A DNA stretch of 64,000 nucleotides from Diaporthe sp. PMI_573 (GCA_021399435.1 JAJTUP010000016.1:930001-994000); one strand, 5' to 3'; positions 1 to 13,654 are shown, numbered from the stretch's first letter. The notes: a model not told the origin generated them from the letters alone. Translations and numbers: made by a program.

Positions 1-679
1 GATTTCTCTTCGGTCGGGGACATGATGCGGCTTTTGCCCAGTCTCATGGGCATGGTCCTGCGTACTTGGCACTGCCGCGATAATTGTGTCTGAAAAGGCA
101 TTGCCATCTCTACTAGTACACCTGCAGCTCCTAGATCGGGAACCCCAACCCTGATCAAGGCCCTAATATCCAAGGCCTGTTATTTGAGATGCACATAGAG
201 ATTCAATGGTGCTTCATTGAGAACCACCATTTTGCCTTGACTGATGAGAATAACGCGAGGTCTTCAAGCTATCACTCGTCCGGGAAACTGTGAGGTTGGA
301 GGCTTTAATATCGAACGGGCTCGCTTTCTATTTTATCTTTTCCTCAGAAAAGTGGTCCCTGAAGGATGTGAGTGAGCTATTGGTCTCGCACCTGCATGAA
401 GCTGGACCTCCAACTTGGACACAGCCAACAATTCACTTCAAAACACCATTGATTTCCACAATCACCACATCACGTTTCCTTTTCATAAATGGCATATGCT
501 GAGCATGTGCTTCAATGCTTGATCAATTGTATCTCGGAACAATTAATCTCCGATTAAAAAAGCCTCTCCCTTGTCAAGGGTGACAACCAAAATGGGAGCT
601 TGGAGTTTGAATCACTCCAGCCTGCCCAGCCCACATTTCCGTCCAGCAGAAGTCATTCTACAGTGACACAAACGATGGA
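1..679. other. Intergenic, nothing recognised
   Basis: No reading frame here resembles a known family and the longest frame (290-502) has no coding character. I see no repeat, RNA gene or clear promoter element. Confidence 0.5.
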
Positions 680-1508
680 ATGACCAAGCCGAAACAAGCC
701 AGAGCCATGCTCAGTCGCGCCTCTTTCGACAACGACGCCGTCGCCTGGCGCACTGCAAACCCCTCCTCGTTCGGCTATCACCATGGGCCGATCCCCTACT
801 CGAATCAGCAGCCAGCGGACGCAAGCCCCAATGCCAACCAACCAAATGCATTCCCTCCGATAATAATCTCAAAGGTCAACACGGGTGTTCTGCGATGTTG
901 ACCTCGACGGCACGGGCAGCATGTGCGGTACCGTCTTTCACAGCCAACCATCCCTGCGCCGTCACCTGCGGGACGCACACCCAGGGGCAGCGCAAGACCC
1001 TACAAGAACCAATGTGGGTATCAATGAGCAAGTCCAAGGCCAGAATGCCCTGAAGAGATGGGTGCTGACAGGCGGGTGGCGCGACGCGAGGTACGTGCGG
1101 GAGCCCGGTCGTGGACCCGAGGGCGGGCTGGTCGCGCGGTACGCGGACGCGTGCGAGCGAATCGCCAGAGAGGACGAGGAGTTCAGGAGGAAGTTTGATA
1201 AGCAGCCTTTGAATATAATCTCAACCGCAGGCGGTGTGTTCCACAGGAGGGCCATGCAGGAGAACCCGCGGTTTCAGCCGTGGAGGAGCAAGAACCGGGC
1301 GCCAACTCGAGAGCAGCGCACGGCGGAGGCCGAGGCTCCCGCGGCTCAATCACCATCGCCACCTGCCGGACCAAGTCGAAGTGCGCAGCCGAGTCCCTCG
1401 CAAGGAAGAGCTGGCTGATCGCAAGGTGGGCGGGCCCAGGAGTCCATTTTCCTATCTGATGATGACGAGGAGGACGTCAAGGTGAAGGTTGAGCTATACT
1501 CGCCCTAG
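680..1508 (+). CDS. C2H2 zinc-finger protein, 5' structure unresolved (possible pseudogene)
   Basis: A single C2H2-type finger is readable from about 885: a first Cys, then CGTVFHSQPSLRRHLRDAH with C-x12-H-x4-H spacing. The gap between the two cysteines is ten residues, longer than in classical fingers. The downstream sequence is basic and then Pro/Ser rich. An acidic end (SDDDEEDVKVKVEL, stop at 1506-1508) lies in the same frame as the finger but behind a TGA at 1416. A 51-bp intron at 1375-1425, with a CTGAT branch-like site, would remove that stop. The upstream Met frame (680) is shifted by one base from the finger frame near the GGG run at 883-885, and no good intron joins them. The gene may use a weak donor, have lost its frame, or start elsewhere. 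Nuclear DNA- or RNA-binding is the family expectation; the target is unknown. Confidence 0.4.
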
Positions 1509-3218
1509 GCCCGCCCGTCGTGAGGGATGAATCCGGTCGATGAGGGAGGACATCCCGGTTCCAACGGCTGCGACTGCGGACTGAACATGGACGTGGTGAT
1601 GCTGAAGGCATCAAAATATTGTTTAACACATGTGTGTATTGCGCGCGCGTGTGGCATGCCCTCCAACCTCTGGCTCATGATCCGGCTCATTCGGGAGCAT
1701 AACAGGGAAACGGTGCACTTGCGCCACGAAGCGTGGTGGTAATTATTCAGCCAGAGATCATGTTCGGCATTCGTCTAGAGCGAACGGCCGGCTCGACCGG
1801 CAGTGCTTTCGACAGAGTCTTGCACGCTCTGATTACCTCAGAATCATTCCGTTCGAGAACTTCCGCTTCCTTGAGCTCGAGAACGCGATCGCCTACGCTG
1901 CGACACGTGGCCTAGCTTGGGAAAGGCTGCCGCGGAATCAAGAGGGTTGCAGCTTGCCGCCTGGCCGAGTGCAACCGGTGTTCGGTTCTCGCACCAGGGG
2001 GGTTTACATCCATTTGCTGAAGGGACGATACCCAACGACGTGGTACTTGGTGTATTTTGATTTGCAATATTCGGCAGCGTGGATGAGCAGTGTTACGACG
2101 CCCTTCTCTCTTTCGGGTGTTCTCTCTACTCCATGCTGAGATTCTTTGTTGCCTAGTTATTGCGCAGGAAAGCAACAAACACAGCTATGCCCAATACATC
2201 TACGCATCATCACTGATCATCCAGCGCGTAGGATTCTGCTTTTGTATTGTTGCCAAGCACGTCGTCACGCGGGTCGACGCAAAAATTGTGGTATGCCTGT
2301 GGCTGGAGATGAGACAGTACCAAAGAGTGCCGGAATAAGTGTATGTAGCTTTCTCGTAAATCCGAAGACTCCTCGGACTCGGGTAGATCCCACACCAACG
2401 TGAAAGTTCGGCCGTCCGAACGATTCTTGTCTGATGCCCATAAGACTCTTGCTGACTCAGTGAGTCTCCATGGGTCCCGACAGGGCGGCATCCAATCCGG
2501 GCGTTCCACAAGCATCGCATGTGATCATCTATACTACAGACGTACAGTGGGCCGGCCCGTGGTTCTCATTGCATGCATGTGTGAATCGCCACCAACGTTG
2601 GACTGACGTCAACCATCTGACAAGCACTCTTTTGTCGACGCAGGCACATCGGATGTAATCACATGTGCAGTCAGGACTACGCAGTTGAACTATCGATCAG
2701 ACGTTGGACCGACCTCCCAGCCTTCTTGGCAAGACTGGTCTGGCAGCTGAGTCAATGCCTCCTCCCATCACCGCCTGTCAAAACCCCACATCCCTGGCTG
2801 TTTAGGCTGCCCTCGCGCACTAGTAACGTGCGCCGTTGGACTGTGTTTTTGTGTGGATCTGCTTTATTCATTCAGCGGTGGAATAGGCCCAAATCTCGGA
2901 CAAATCACACCCAGCCCGAACTCGACATCGGTTTTCAGCGAACACTCGCACTTCCGTAAATCCCGATCGCAGTCGCTATGGACCAAAGTCCATCCGCTGT
3001 CCGAGGCCGTTTCTCAGCGAAGGCGGCACACAAGGCTGGATCCGAACACAGCATGTCTCACTAATTCCGTCGTCATCACTCATGGTGGGTCCTTGCAATA
3101 CCGAACTCGAAGATTTCTTTTTGTACACAGGGTCCCGACCTCGAATGTTCTGTCGGTTTCAGCATCTCAGGTCCACATGAGTAGATAATAATATCCGGGC
3201 AACGTCCTATAAGCAAAC
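1509..3218. other. Long 5' intergenic region of the ABC transporter
   Basis: About 1.7 kb without a convincing gene; its many short frames overlap on both strands and resemble nothing known. A TGACTCA element at 2453-2459 fits the AP-1/Gcn4-type consensus and lies upstream of a drug-efflux gene, where such sites are often functional. A single 7-mer could also be chance. Confidence 0.4.
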
Positions 3219-6200
3219 ATGGACGGGACCCCCACGCCCAAAAACATACCTGGCGGCTTTCCAGAGACGCCTCTTAAAGATGCGCCTGCTGACACACCTG
3301 AACGTCACTTTCCCCTGACTACTGCTGATTCCCGAACACCGCATAACGGTTCGAATTCCACTACAAGGAACACACAGGTCCCTTCTTCCTCGAAACTCGG
3401 ATACAAGGATAGGGTACCAAGCGACGACAGCATGCCGTCGTCAGAGAATACTCTGTATCAAACCCATGGCGCCTCGGAGGTCGTTGACAATCGCGAGCGC
3501 GAAGAGTCTCTGAAGGTGTCGAACCCATCTGATTCCGACCTCGCTGAGGACGACGAGACCCAATTTGCGCCGATGAAGACAGGCGCAGACTCCCGGCCAC
3601 CCTTGCAGCAGAGAAGGAGCAACGTACAGACCGAAGAGGACCTGTTCCGTGTCTTGTCACGCCGCCGCACAGGAGCCTCAGCCGCCGACACTGACGATGA
3701 GAACCACGAAATCGAACGATTGATGTCACGGATGTTCGGCAAGGCCCGACAGGAACAGAGCGAGGAGGGAAACACGCGGCACTCGGGCGTCGTCTTCCGG
3801 AATCTCACTGTCAAGGGTGCAGGTCTCGGCGCAAGCCTGCAGCCTACTGTCGGCGATATTTTCATGGGACTGCCGAGGTTCTTGAAGAACTTGGTCACGA
3901 AAGGGCCCAAGGCTGCCACAGGGAAGCCACCCGTGCGAGAGATCCTCAGCGACTTCAACGGCTGCGTGCGCCCAGGAGAAATGCTCCTTGTGCTTGGCCG
4001 TCCCGGGTCTGGCTGCTCGACGTTTCTGAAAACCTTTTGCAACCAGCGGGCCGGATATGTCGATGTCCTCGGCGATGTGTCCTATGGCGGGACAGATGCG
4101 AAGACCATGGCCAGGGACTTCCGAGGCGAGATCATCTACAACCCGGAGGACGACCTCCACTACGCAACTCTTTCGGTTCGACGCACCCTGACCTTCGCCT
4201 TGCGGACGAGGACACCGGGCAAGGAGTCTCGGCTGGAAGGTGAGACCAGGGAGGACTACGTCAACGAGTTCCTGCGTGTGGCAACGAAGCTGCTTTGGAT
4301 CGAACACACACTGGACACCAAGGTCGGGAACGAGCACGTCCGCGGAGTGTCTGGTGGGGAGCGCAAGCGTGTCAGTATCGCCGAGGCGCTTATCACTCGA
4401 GCCAGCGTCCAAGGCTGGGACAACTCGTCAAAGGGTCTCGACGCAGCCACCGCGGTCGAATACGTGCAGGCCCTGCGAGCATTGACCAACATGGCCCAGG
4501 TATCGACTGCTGTCTCGCTATACCAGGCTGGTGAAAACCTCTACAACCTTGTCGACAAGGTCCTGCTCATCGACCAGGGCCATTGTCTATACTTCGGCCC
4601 TGCGGACAGGGCCAAGAAGTATTTCCAAGACCTGGGCTTCGACTGCCCTGCACGCTGGACCACGGCCGACTTCCTGACCTCCGTCGTCGATCCTCACGAG
4701 CGTAGCATCCGTCCTGGCTGGGAGGATCGCATCCCACGTTCAGCTGCTGACTTCGCCGCCGTGTACAAGAAGAGCGAGGCCTCCAAGAACAACCTCGCAG
4801 ACATGGATGACTTTGAGGCGAAGACTGCAGAGCAGCAACGACAAATCAGCCAGAACTCGACCAAGGCGAGCAAGAAGAAGAAGAACTACACCATCTCTTT
4901 CTACCAGCAGGTTCTCGCTCTCACCAAGAGGCAGTTCCTCGTCTTGCTTGGAGACAAGGCTTCGCTATTCGGAAAATGGGGCGGCATTGTGTTCCAAGGT
5001 CTGATCGTGGGCTCTCTGTTCTTTCAACAGCCCAACAATACAGCAGGCGCCTTTACCCGAGGCGGCGTTCTCTTCTTCATCCTCTTGTTTAATGCCCTTC
5101 TTGCACTGGCCGAGCAGACCGCTGCCTTCGAGTCCAAACCCATCCTGCTCAAGCACAAGAACTTCTCCTTCTACCGCCCTTCTGCCTATGCCTTTGCCCA
5201 GACGGTGGTGGACATCCCTCTGGTCTTCACACAGGTGTTCATCTTCGACGTGATAATATACTGGATGTCGGGCCTTTCCGCCACAGCCTCCCAGTTCTTC
5301 ATCTCCATCCTCCTGCTCTTCACGGTTACCATGGCCACATACGCATTCTTCCGCGCCATATCGGCAGTGTTCAAAACACTTGACGACGCCACCAAGGTCA
5401 CCGGAGTCTTTATCCAGATCCTGATCGTGTACACGGGCTACCTGATCCCGCCGTCCTCGATGCGCGTCTGGTTCGGCTGGCTGCGCTGGCTCGACTGGAT
5501 CCAGTACGGCTTTGAGGCTCTTATGTCCAACGAGTTCTACAGGCTTGAGATGAAGTGTGTCGCGCCGTACCTGGTGCCGCAGGGGCCCGGAGTGCAGACG
5601 CAGTTCCAGTCGTGCTCTCTGCAGGGGTCGAGACCCGGCTCTGACATCGTCTCGGGCGCGGACTACATCCAGGAGAGTTACCAGTACACGAGAGCCCACC
5701 TGTGGCGCAACTTCGGCATCATCTGGGCCTTCTTCGCCCTATTCCTGGCTGTCACTGCTGTCGGAATGGAGCTCATGAAGCCGAATGCGGGAGGCGCCGC
5801 CGTCACTGTGTTCAAGCGCGGCCAGGTCCCGAAGTCGGTCAAGGAGTCCATCGAGACCGGAGGTCGCAAGGGAAATATCTCGGATGAAGAGTCGGGCGCC
5901 GTCAAGGGGAGTCCCAGCTCAGGCTCTGAGGTGGACGTGGTCAAGGAGAGGGAGGAGAAGGATAAGAAGGCCATGCAAAATGTGGCCAAGAATGAGACGG
6001 TGTTCACTTTCCAGAATGTGAACTACACGATCCCGTTCCAAGGTGGCGAGAGGAAGCTCCTCAACGGTGTTTCTGGTTGCGTTCGACCTGGGCGTCTCAC
6101 TGCTTTGATGGGTGCATCTGGTGCTGGCAAGACTACATTGCTCAACACTTTGGCCCAACGGTGAGTTCACTTTTAAAGCACACGGCTCATGTTCGGATGA

Positions 6201-8002
6201 ACTAACTTCGGCGCAGAATCACTTTCGGCGTTGTGACTGGAGACTTCCTCGTCGATGGCAGAAGGCTGCCCAAATCATTCCAGCGCGCCACCGGTTTTGC
6301 TGAGCAAATGGACATTCACGAACCAACTGCGACGGTGCGCGAAGCACTGCAGTTCTCAGCCCTCCTCCGTCAGCCCCGAGAAGTCTCAAAGGAAGAGAAG
6401 TACGCCTACTGCGAGACAATAATCGACCTCCTCGAAATGCACGATATCGCCGGCGCCACCATCGGACAGGTCGGAGAAGGCCTCAACCCCGAACAGAGAA
6501 AGCGACTCACCATAGGCGTTGAGCTCGCCTCCAAGCCAGAACTCCTGCTCTTCCTCGACGAGCCTACATCCGGCCTCGACTCCGGCGCCGCGTTCAACAT
6601 TGTCAGATTCCTGCGCAAGCTAGCCGACGCCGGCCAAGCCATCCTGTGCACCATCCACCAGCCCTCTGCCGTCCTCTTTGAGAACTTCGACGAGCTCATC
6701 CTGCTCAAGTCGGGGGGCCGCGTCGTGTACGCAGGCGAGCTGGGCAAGGACAGCCAGACGCTCATCAAATACTTCGAGTCCAACGGCGGGCACCAGTGCC
6801 CACCAGACGCCAACCCAGCCGAGTGGATGCTGGACGTGATCGGCGCGGGCAACCCAGACTACAAGGGCCAGGACTGGGGCGACACGTGGGCCTCGTCCAA
6901 GCAGAACGAGGCGCAGAGCCGCGAGATCGAGCAGCTGAACGAGAAGCGCCGCGGCGTGGAGCACTCCAAGAACATCCAGGACGACCGCGAGTACGCGATG
7001 CCGCTGACGACGCAGATCGTGGCCGTGGTCAACCGCGCGTTCGTGAGCTACTGGCGCAAGCCCAACTACATCATGGGCAAGCTGATCCTGCACATCTTCA
7101 CGGGCCTCTTCAACTGCTTCACCTTCTACAAGCTGGGCTACAGCACCATCGACATGCAGAGCCGGCTCTTCTCCATCTTCATGACGCTAACCATCTCGCC
7201 CCCGCTGATCCAGCAGCTGCAGCCCGTGTTCCTGTCGTCGCGCAACATCTTCCAGAGCCGCGAGAACAACGCAAAGATCTACTCGTGGTTCGCGTGGACC
7301 ACGGGCGCCGTCATCGTCGAGATCCCCTGGTCGCTGTTCGCCGGCGCGGTGTACTTCAACTGCTGGTGGTGGGGGATCATGGGCTGGAGGCCCTCGTACC
7401 AGGGGTTCCCCTCCGGCTTCACCCTGCTGTGCGTGCTGCTCTTTGAGCTGTACTACGTCGGCTTCGGCCAGGCCATCGCCTCGTTCAGCCCCAACGACCT
7501 GCTCGCCAGCCTGCTTGTCCCCGTCTTCTTCCTCTTCGTCGTCAGCTTCTGCGGCGTCGTCGTCCCCGCCCAGCAGCTGCCCTACTTCTGGCGCAGCTGG
7601 ATGTACTGGCTCACCCCGTTCCACTACCTGCTCGAGGCGTTCCTGGCTGTTGCGCTTCATGACCAGCCTGTTCAGTGCAGTGATAACGAGTATGCGAGGT
7701 TCTCCGCGCCCCCGGGGCAGACTTGTCAGGATTATGCGGGTGGGTATATCAGTCAGGCTGGAGGGTACATCCGGGATGCTGTCGATGGGAGTGGCCTGTG
7801 TGAGTACTGTCAGTATGCTACTGGTGATGAGTTCGGCAGGGGGTTCAGTGTGTACTACTCCCATATCTGGCGGAACTTTGGCATCGTGTGGGGTTTCATC
7901 ATCTTCAACTTCGCTGTGGTGTATCTGGCCACATATCTGAAGTTCAGAGGAAAGAACCCTTTCAAGGGAAGTCTGGTGAAGCTGAAGGCTAGGAAGCATT
8001 GA
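3219..8002 (+). CDS. PDR-type ABC multidrug transporter (ABCG full-size)
   Basis: Plasma-membrane ATP-driven efflux pump of the fungal pleiotropic drug resistance family, 1575 residues in the order NBD1-TMD1-NBD2-TMD2. Exons are 3219-6160 and 6217-8002; the 56-bp intron splits an Arg codon just after the NBD2 Walker A. NBD1 has the degenerate fungal P-loop GRPGSGCS (about 260-267, Cys instead of Lys), the signature VSGGERKR (about 376) and a divergent Walker B region with SKGLD (about 404). NBD2 has a canonical GASGAGKTT (about 965), a degenerate signature LNPEQRKR (1070-1077) and DEPTSGLD (1095-1102). This asymmetry of one competent and one degenerate ATP site is normal for the family. Membrane segments lie at about 570-850 and 1280-1560. 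Length and both halves are intact. The substrate cannot be read from sequence; xenobiotic or fungicide export is the family role. Confidence 0.96.
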
Positions 8003-8707
8003 GCATTGGAACGGTCATGATCTAGACTTGGATATCGGAACTGTTAGAACTAGAGAATAAGGACTGCAATGTCCCCGGTGAATCTCCTAATATAATGTAT
8101 TATTTGTCACCTGGTCCTTGCAACAGAGACTGTCTCCCATTCTTCATGCCACTTTTGTGGATGGCTCAGTACACGATGTGCCTAATTGCTTCTTCAACCG
8201 TAATACGGTAGGAGACAAGCATTGAGTCTCACACGCAATTCTTTGGGTGTTTCCCTTGCTCGTTGTCGGGTCGTTTGATCAGTTTCTTGGTGTGCCTAAA
8301 AGTTCACTTTAAGCACTTGAGGCAGGTGCTTTACATGCCCATGTCCTTCTCAGTCCTGGACCTTCCTCCTCACCAGTGACCGTGCTGCAAACCATCAGTT
8401 ACTGGCGACAGATGTCATTGGCAAGACGTTCAACTCCCAAAGATAAATAGCACTTGCCCTGGTCCGTCGCGCACTGGCTCACGAAATCTCTGCTACTTCT
8501 CTAACCTTTCTTACCCAAACTATCGAATTTCCGGAGCAGGGCCCTTGATTCCGGACACAGCGCCCCGTGACCAGTCGACCCACATTTCGGACGGCGCTCA
8601 CGGGCTTGCAGCCTTGTCGAGCCCTGTCAACTCACGTTTGCTCATGATCTTGGAAGTACGCATTGGCATCAGATACGACACACAGTGCAACCTCCCGCGT
8701 TCCGCCC
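8003..8707. other. Intergenic, nothing recognised
   Basis: Contains the 3' end of the ABC transporter transcript and the 5' flank of the next gene. I see no further coding sequence or repeat. Confidence 0.5.
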
Positions 8708-9881
8708 ATGATGGCTGGCGGCGATGATTCTGCTGCCGTCTGTGGCCGGCCTGCTGCCGTCTGTGACCAGCGCATCGCCACAATCCAGGCCATGAAGAAG
8801 AAATACCTCGAGGCCAAAACACGTGTCAGATTCAAGAAGAAAAAGGTAAGCCGAAATACCCAAAAAAAAAACCTGGCACTGCTCCACAATGATGTCTGAC
8901 ATTATATCGTTTCGCTCGCAGAATGTGGACGCCTCTCGTACCTCTTTCGAACTCCCCGGCGCTGTCCAGCAGAGTCGCCTATTGTAAGTTGAGAGCGCCT
9001 GGCTATACCGTCAATCATCTGGAATGCAACTCCCCGCATACTGATGGCTGGCCAGGTCGCTCCCGCCAAAGCTTCGAAACGATATCTGGAAGCTCTGCCT
9101 GTCTCACCCCGAGGACATCGGCGACGAGATGAAGCTCCAACTTGAAAAGAGATACGGCTGTTTCACAATGATGATCCACCAGCGTTCTGATGAAGCTCGC
9201 CCGAAGCTTCGAGAGGCATACGAGTCCAGTGCCTCCAAGCGCACCAAGGAGTCCATCAGAAGCCATAGCATCCGTAACCTGGCACTCATGCAGACCTGCC
9301 AGGCCGTCTACAACGAGACCGCGCCCGTCCTCTGGTCCCAGAGGTTTACCTTCCACTCAATATTGCATCTGCAGGCCTTTCTATTTTCAGACGCGAGACT
9401 TGACCTGGTTCGTGACATTTATGTCTGGTTCCTGAACCTCCAAATCGGCGTCAACTTTATGCCTGCCATCTGCGCCCTTCTTGCCGACAAAGTCAAAAAC
9501 TTGGACCGCTTTGACGTCGACATGAGCAGCATGCACAGGAAGAGAGCAGGATTTGGCGGTCGATATAAGGCCTTTCGAAGCGACGAGGAGAACCAAAAGG
9601 CAGGCGTGAACCTAGGATTCGACGTCTACTCCTGCATGCACCCTTGGGTGACCAAGTTGACGCGTGAGCGGGGCATTGACAGGGGCATTGACAGATTTAT
9701 GGAGATCCTCCAGATACACAGAGAGACCGGAGGGGTTGAAGACCAGCAGGTTGGTGCACACAGGATTCACAGTGACTTTCGGCGTGGTGGCCCGTTGAAC
9801 GCCAATCAACAGGCTATTGCGGACACTGCTACCGCCGGTGAGATCCTCAGACTTGTCAATCTTCACGAGAAGAAAACTTGA
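8708..9881 (+). CDS. F-box-like / 2EXR-type fungal hypothetical protein
   Basis: Predicted 341 residues from exons 8708-8845, 8922-8983 and 9056-9881. Both introns (76 and 72 bp) have GTAAG-type donors and CAG acceptors and keep frame. A basic, Lys-rich N-terminus (about 1-46) precedes LLSLPPKLRNDIWKLCL (about 67-83). That motif is the typical start of the degenerate F-box-like helix found in a very large, poorly characterised fungal family. The remainder (HSIRNLALMQTCQAVYNE and beyond) also has the family pattern, in which a conserved helix precedes a region describing village-like CQA-Y-E residues. Such proteins are often assumed to be SCF ubiquitin-ligase adaptors, but few have been tested, so the function is open. 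The start could be either of two adjacent ATGs (8708 or 8711). Confidence 0.75.
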
Positions 9882-10887
9882 ATCACATTCGAGACAAGGC
9901 ATAGGATTCAGCATGTCAACATGGCCTGGAGGTTTTGCAATGGACTAGGCGATCAGACGAGAGCCATGGATGCATGCCCACGGTAGGTGGGTAGCACAGT
10001 TCAGCTTGGGGTTTCACTTAGCTAGAAGTTCTGCCTTTACGCCAGGCAGCTTGCGGTCTGGTACATCCACTGAATCGATGAATTTCGCACCAAGTCTTGA
10101 TGAAATTAAATTCCTCTGTGGTGACCAGATCCTTCCGCTGCTGAGGTCCTTTGCCAACCCGGAGACCTTGGCAACTCTTAACAAGGCTGCACAACACAAG
10201 CTGCTGATATTATAGACCTGACACTGCCTGTGTTCAATCAAGTAGTTTCTCTTATCTAGGAGCATGTGCTCAGTCAAGCAGCACCCGTTGAATGCATTTG
10301 GGAAGCGTGTTGTGTTGGTCTGTGGCACTCCGAAGGAGCTCAGATAGAAGACCCCCAACCCCCAAATTCGACACCCGAAATACCAAACTCGACTTGAACC
10401 AAGCACTTTTCATACAGACTTGGCCCATGCTACTCTGATTCCAAACTCCCCGCGGGTAGATGAGAAGGCCTTGCGCTCGAGTCGAGCGGACGAATGGTGT
10501 TTCGTGCAGCTCTTATCAGTGACGATAATGTGATTGGCCACCAAGGTCTCCATCCCCCGGGTCCGAGGTCGCAGGGCAGTTGAACCTTCTCCAACCTCGA
10601 TCCACTGACCTGGATGCCTACTTGCGACGGACCTGGCATCACGTATCTCTCCGTTCCTGGATCCTTGTGCTTGTCTTCTACTCGGGCAGAAACGTGAATT
10701 TTAAATCCCCAGTCAGGCACAGCCGCCCGGGATCAGGCCCAGTGTGATTTGCTCGCCCGTGACGTGGCTGGCCCTGGCACGCTCGCACGCCAAACGGAGT
10801 CGGTCAGACACGCTCACCGTCCGTCCTTAAAACCTTGCTTTTGGGGATCGTCACGGCTTCTGTCTGCTCACAGCTGGGAAGTATATC
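9882..10887. other. Intergenic, nothing recognised
   Basis: About 1 kb holding only short unsupported frames on both strands, including a 130-codon minus-strand frame (10014-10406) that matches no family I know. Confidence 0.45.
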
Positions 10888-12181
10888 ATGCAATCATTCC
10901 TCACTCTGATTCACGCATCATGGCACTGCGGCAGAATAAAAACGCCCCTTTCCTTCGGGAGACCGGGTTCCCAGGCCCTTTGTCGCAACAACATCAAACC
11001 CATCGCAACCAGACCGTACTCCGTATCCCAATCGAATTCATCGAAACCACTCAGTATGGGCTCAGTCCCGGATACGAAAGCAAATGTCCTCCTGGTCGGT
11101 TCAGGTGGGGTTGGTACGATGGCAGCCTACGCCCTTGAACAGGGAGGCAAGGCGAGAGTGACGGCAGTCCTGAGATCCAATTACAAGGCCGTCAACGAGA
11201 AAGGCTTTCAGATCAACTCTATTCAGCACGGACAGGTAAAGGACTGGAAACCAAGTACCAGTGAGTCAAGCCTCCATTTTGTTTCGTCAACAGTTGAGAG
11301 CGCTGGCTGACATTTGAACAGTTCGAAACACAATTCCGAACGACACCAAGGAGGATCTGCACTACAACTACGTGGTAATAGCCACCAAGAACATCGCAGA
11401 CATCCCTCCCGCAATGACGGAGGTCATTGCCCCAGCCATCACACCCGGGCTGACCAACATTCTCCTCCTACAAAACGGCCTGAACATCGAACGCCCCTTC
11501 ATCAAGGCCTTCCCAACCAACCCGATCCTCTCAGGCATAACGGTGATCGGCGCATCAGAGAAGCCCAGCGGCACAGTTAAGCACGACAACTACGACATCT
11601 CCTACATCGGCCCCTTCGACAACCCAAACATCAACAACGAGGTAACCCAAGCTGCGGCGCGAACCTTCGTGGAGCTGTACGACGCGTGCCCCGCGGTCAA
11701 TTGCACCTACGACAGCGACGTGCAGTTCAGCCGGTGGCGGAAGCTGCTGTACAACGCGAGCTTCAACACCGTCTCCACGATCCTGCGCATGGACGTGTCG
11801 ACCATGCGCGCGAGCGAGCACGTCGTCGACGACCTGATCCGGCCCCTGATGCTGGAGATCGTGGCGGCGGCCGCGGCAAAGGGGGTCGTGCTGCCGCTCG
11901 AGGAGGTGGAGAAGATCATCACGGTTGACCTGTACGAGAGCTTCTTCGTGCCGAGCATGTGCCAGGACGCCCTGAAGGGGAACTTCACCGAGTTTGAGAA
12001 CATTGTTGGGGAGCCGCTTAAAGAGGCGGAGGCACTGGGCGTGCCGACGCCCACGCTGAGGGTTGTGTACGGAATGTTGAAGGGCTTGCAGTTCCAGACT
12101 AAGCAGGCGAAGGGTATGGTCGAGGTGCCTGAGAAGAGCTCGCCTGAGATGAAGTACGGCGACAAGAATCAGAAATGGTAA
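10888..12181 (+). CDS. 2-dehydropantoate 2-reductase (ketopantoate reductase) family
   Basis: NADPH-dependent reductase of the ApbA/PanE fold, whose named reaction makes pantoate for pantothenate and CoA synthesis. Exons 10888-11260 and 11322-12181 (61-bp intron) give 410 residues. The Rossmann motif GSGGVG (71-76) follows the strand NVLLV. The C-terminal all-helical half carries the family pattern around KLLYNASFNTVSTIL. The first 56 residues are rich in Arg/Ser and could be a mitochondrial presequence; alternatively translation starts at Met57 (11056), giving a conventional 354 residues. Many fungal paralogues of this family are not housekeeping PanE and act on other 2-keto acids, so the exact substrate is uncertain. 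Confidence 0.92.
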
Positions 12182-13654
12182 TGTGTGCCATGATGAACAT
12201 TTCTTTTGGTAGAATTAGACTTCTTGATAGATCAGCGATGAGTCGAATGCATCCGCGTGCATCGTACCCGCGTACGGGGACATATTGCTGTATCCGCAGC
12301 ATTTGTCAGATGTTGTGAAGGGCTTTCGAGGATGCTCTTGGTGTGCGCAAATCAGCCCACACTGAGGCCTACGAATTGATGCCTTCACCATTTCCACAAT
12401 CTACCCATTTTTGCCCGTCTATCTATCATATGAGAAAGTCGAAGGGCCTCTGCAACCTCGTCCAAAAGCGTACCATCAAGTTCTCCCACAAGCACGGATT
12501 CTCAAGCGGTAATTTAAAGCATGCAGTGGGATTAGAGACCTTTCATTTGTATCTTGGGAGAAGAAAGTCTTTCGTAGTATTCTGCATGCTAGTTAATCAA
12601 CGGGAGCATGATCTTTCCACCCCCCCTTCCCTTTCCCAACCGACAGATTGCGTTGTTACGGTGCAAAGAGGCCGAGACAGATAGTACTTCATATACAGGT
12701 CAATGTCTGCAGCAATTAGAATCTGTACTTGGATACGTAAGTATTGTGGCAACTGAGGGCTGCACCTAAGAGAATGCTGACTCAAGTCCCCGGCTCTCGC
12801 GATGCCATCAACACTTGTGACTTGGACATTCTGAGTTGGCTTTGAGAATCACGCACAGTGAGTGAAGTTTCTTTGATGTCCAAACCTAGAAATATATGAA
12901 AGCTGCTTTCTAGAATTCAAGGATCATACCCACGATATATGACCATGTTGTTTAAGGCCAGAAGACTGCAATATACCTCCAGCAGGCGATAAGATGGGAT
13001 TGAAGACATAAGTAGGGGCATTGATCATGATAAGCGAGTCATCAACATTGAATCTCTCGCAATTTAAGACTTTTCACATCTCGTATGAGGAGCCCGAATG
13101 TTTGTGTCATACCCGTCGTTTGTTTTCGCCGTTAGTCCTCATCTTCTGTAGACACACCAGCGGCGATGACTCAGAGAGCACCACCGAAATGAACTTTACA
13201 AGTCCCAGCCTAATATACAGAGCATCAGAGATAATTTTGCCTAGGTAAGAAGCATTTTTTGTGCGTTCCATCCCACAGTTCCATGCTTCTTCCACTCGCT
13301 GCCATTCCTTGTGTTAACACATGCAATCTTTCTTCACCTACGGTGAAGAATTTTGAGTCACTGTGCCGTTGTAAGTGTCGATTGTACAGAGGACCTTAGA
13401 AGGAATTGGAAGAGTAATAAGATTGCTCAGAAATGTGGTTGAGGAACTGGTAGTGGTATCTGGAATTCTGTAAGCCCTATTGTAAGAGAATGCCATGAAG
13501 AAAGCCCAAAGACACAAGGAAGTTGTTTGAAGGATAGTTAGCGAAGTGATTCAGCGCGAGGGGGTCTGTTCAAGTTTCAATCGGATGTCAAATGCAACGA
13601 GTCTAAGAATGGTAATATCATTGCTGACCCATTTGATTTCAATGAAAAAATACC
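12182..13654. other. Intergenic, nothing recognised
   Basis: About 1.5 kb between the 3' ends of two convergent genes. It contains only short frames without family resemblance and no evident repeat. Confidence 0.5.

Noticed and set aside
6620..7999. Long antisense frames under the ABC transporter
   Set aside because: Shadows of a GC-rich coding exon; no family resemblance.
10014..10406. 130-codon minus-strand frame
   Set aside because: No motif, unusual composition and no possible partner exon; probably chance.
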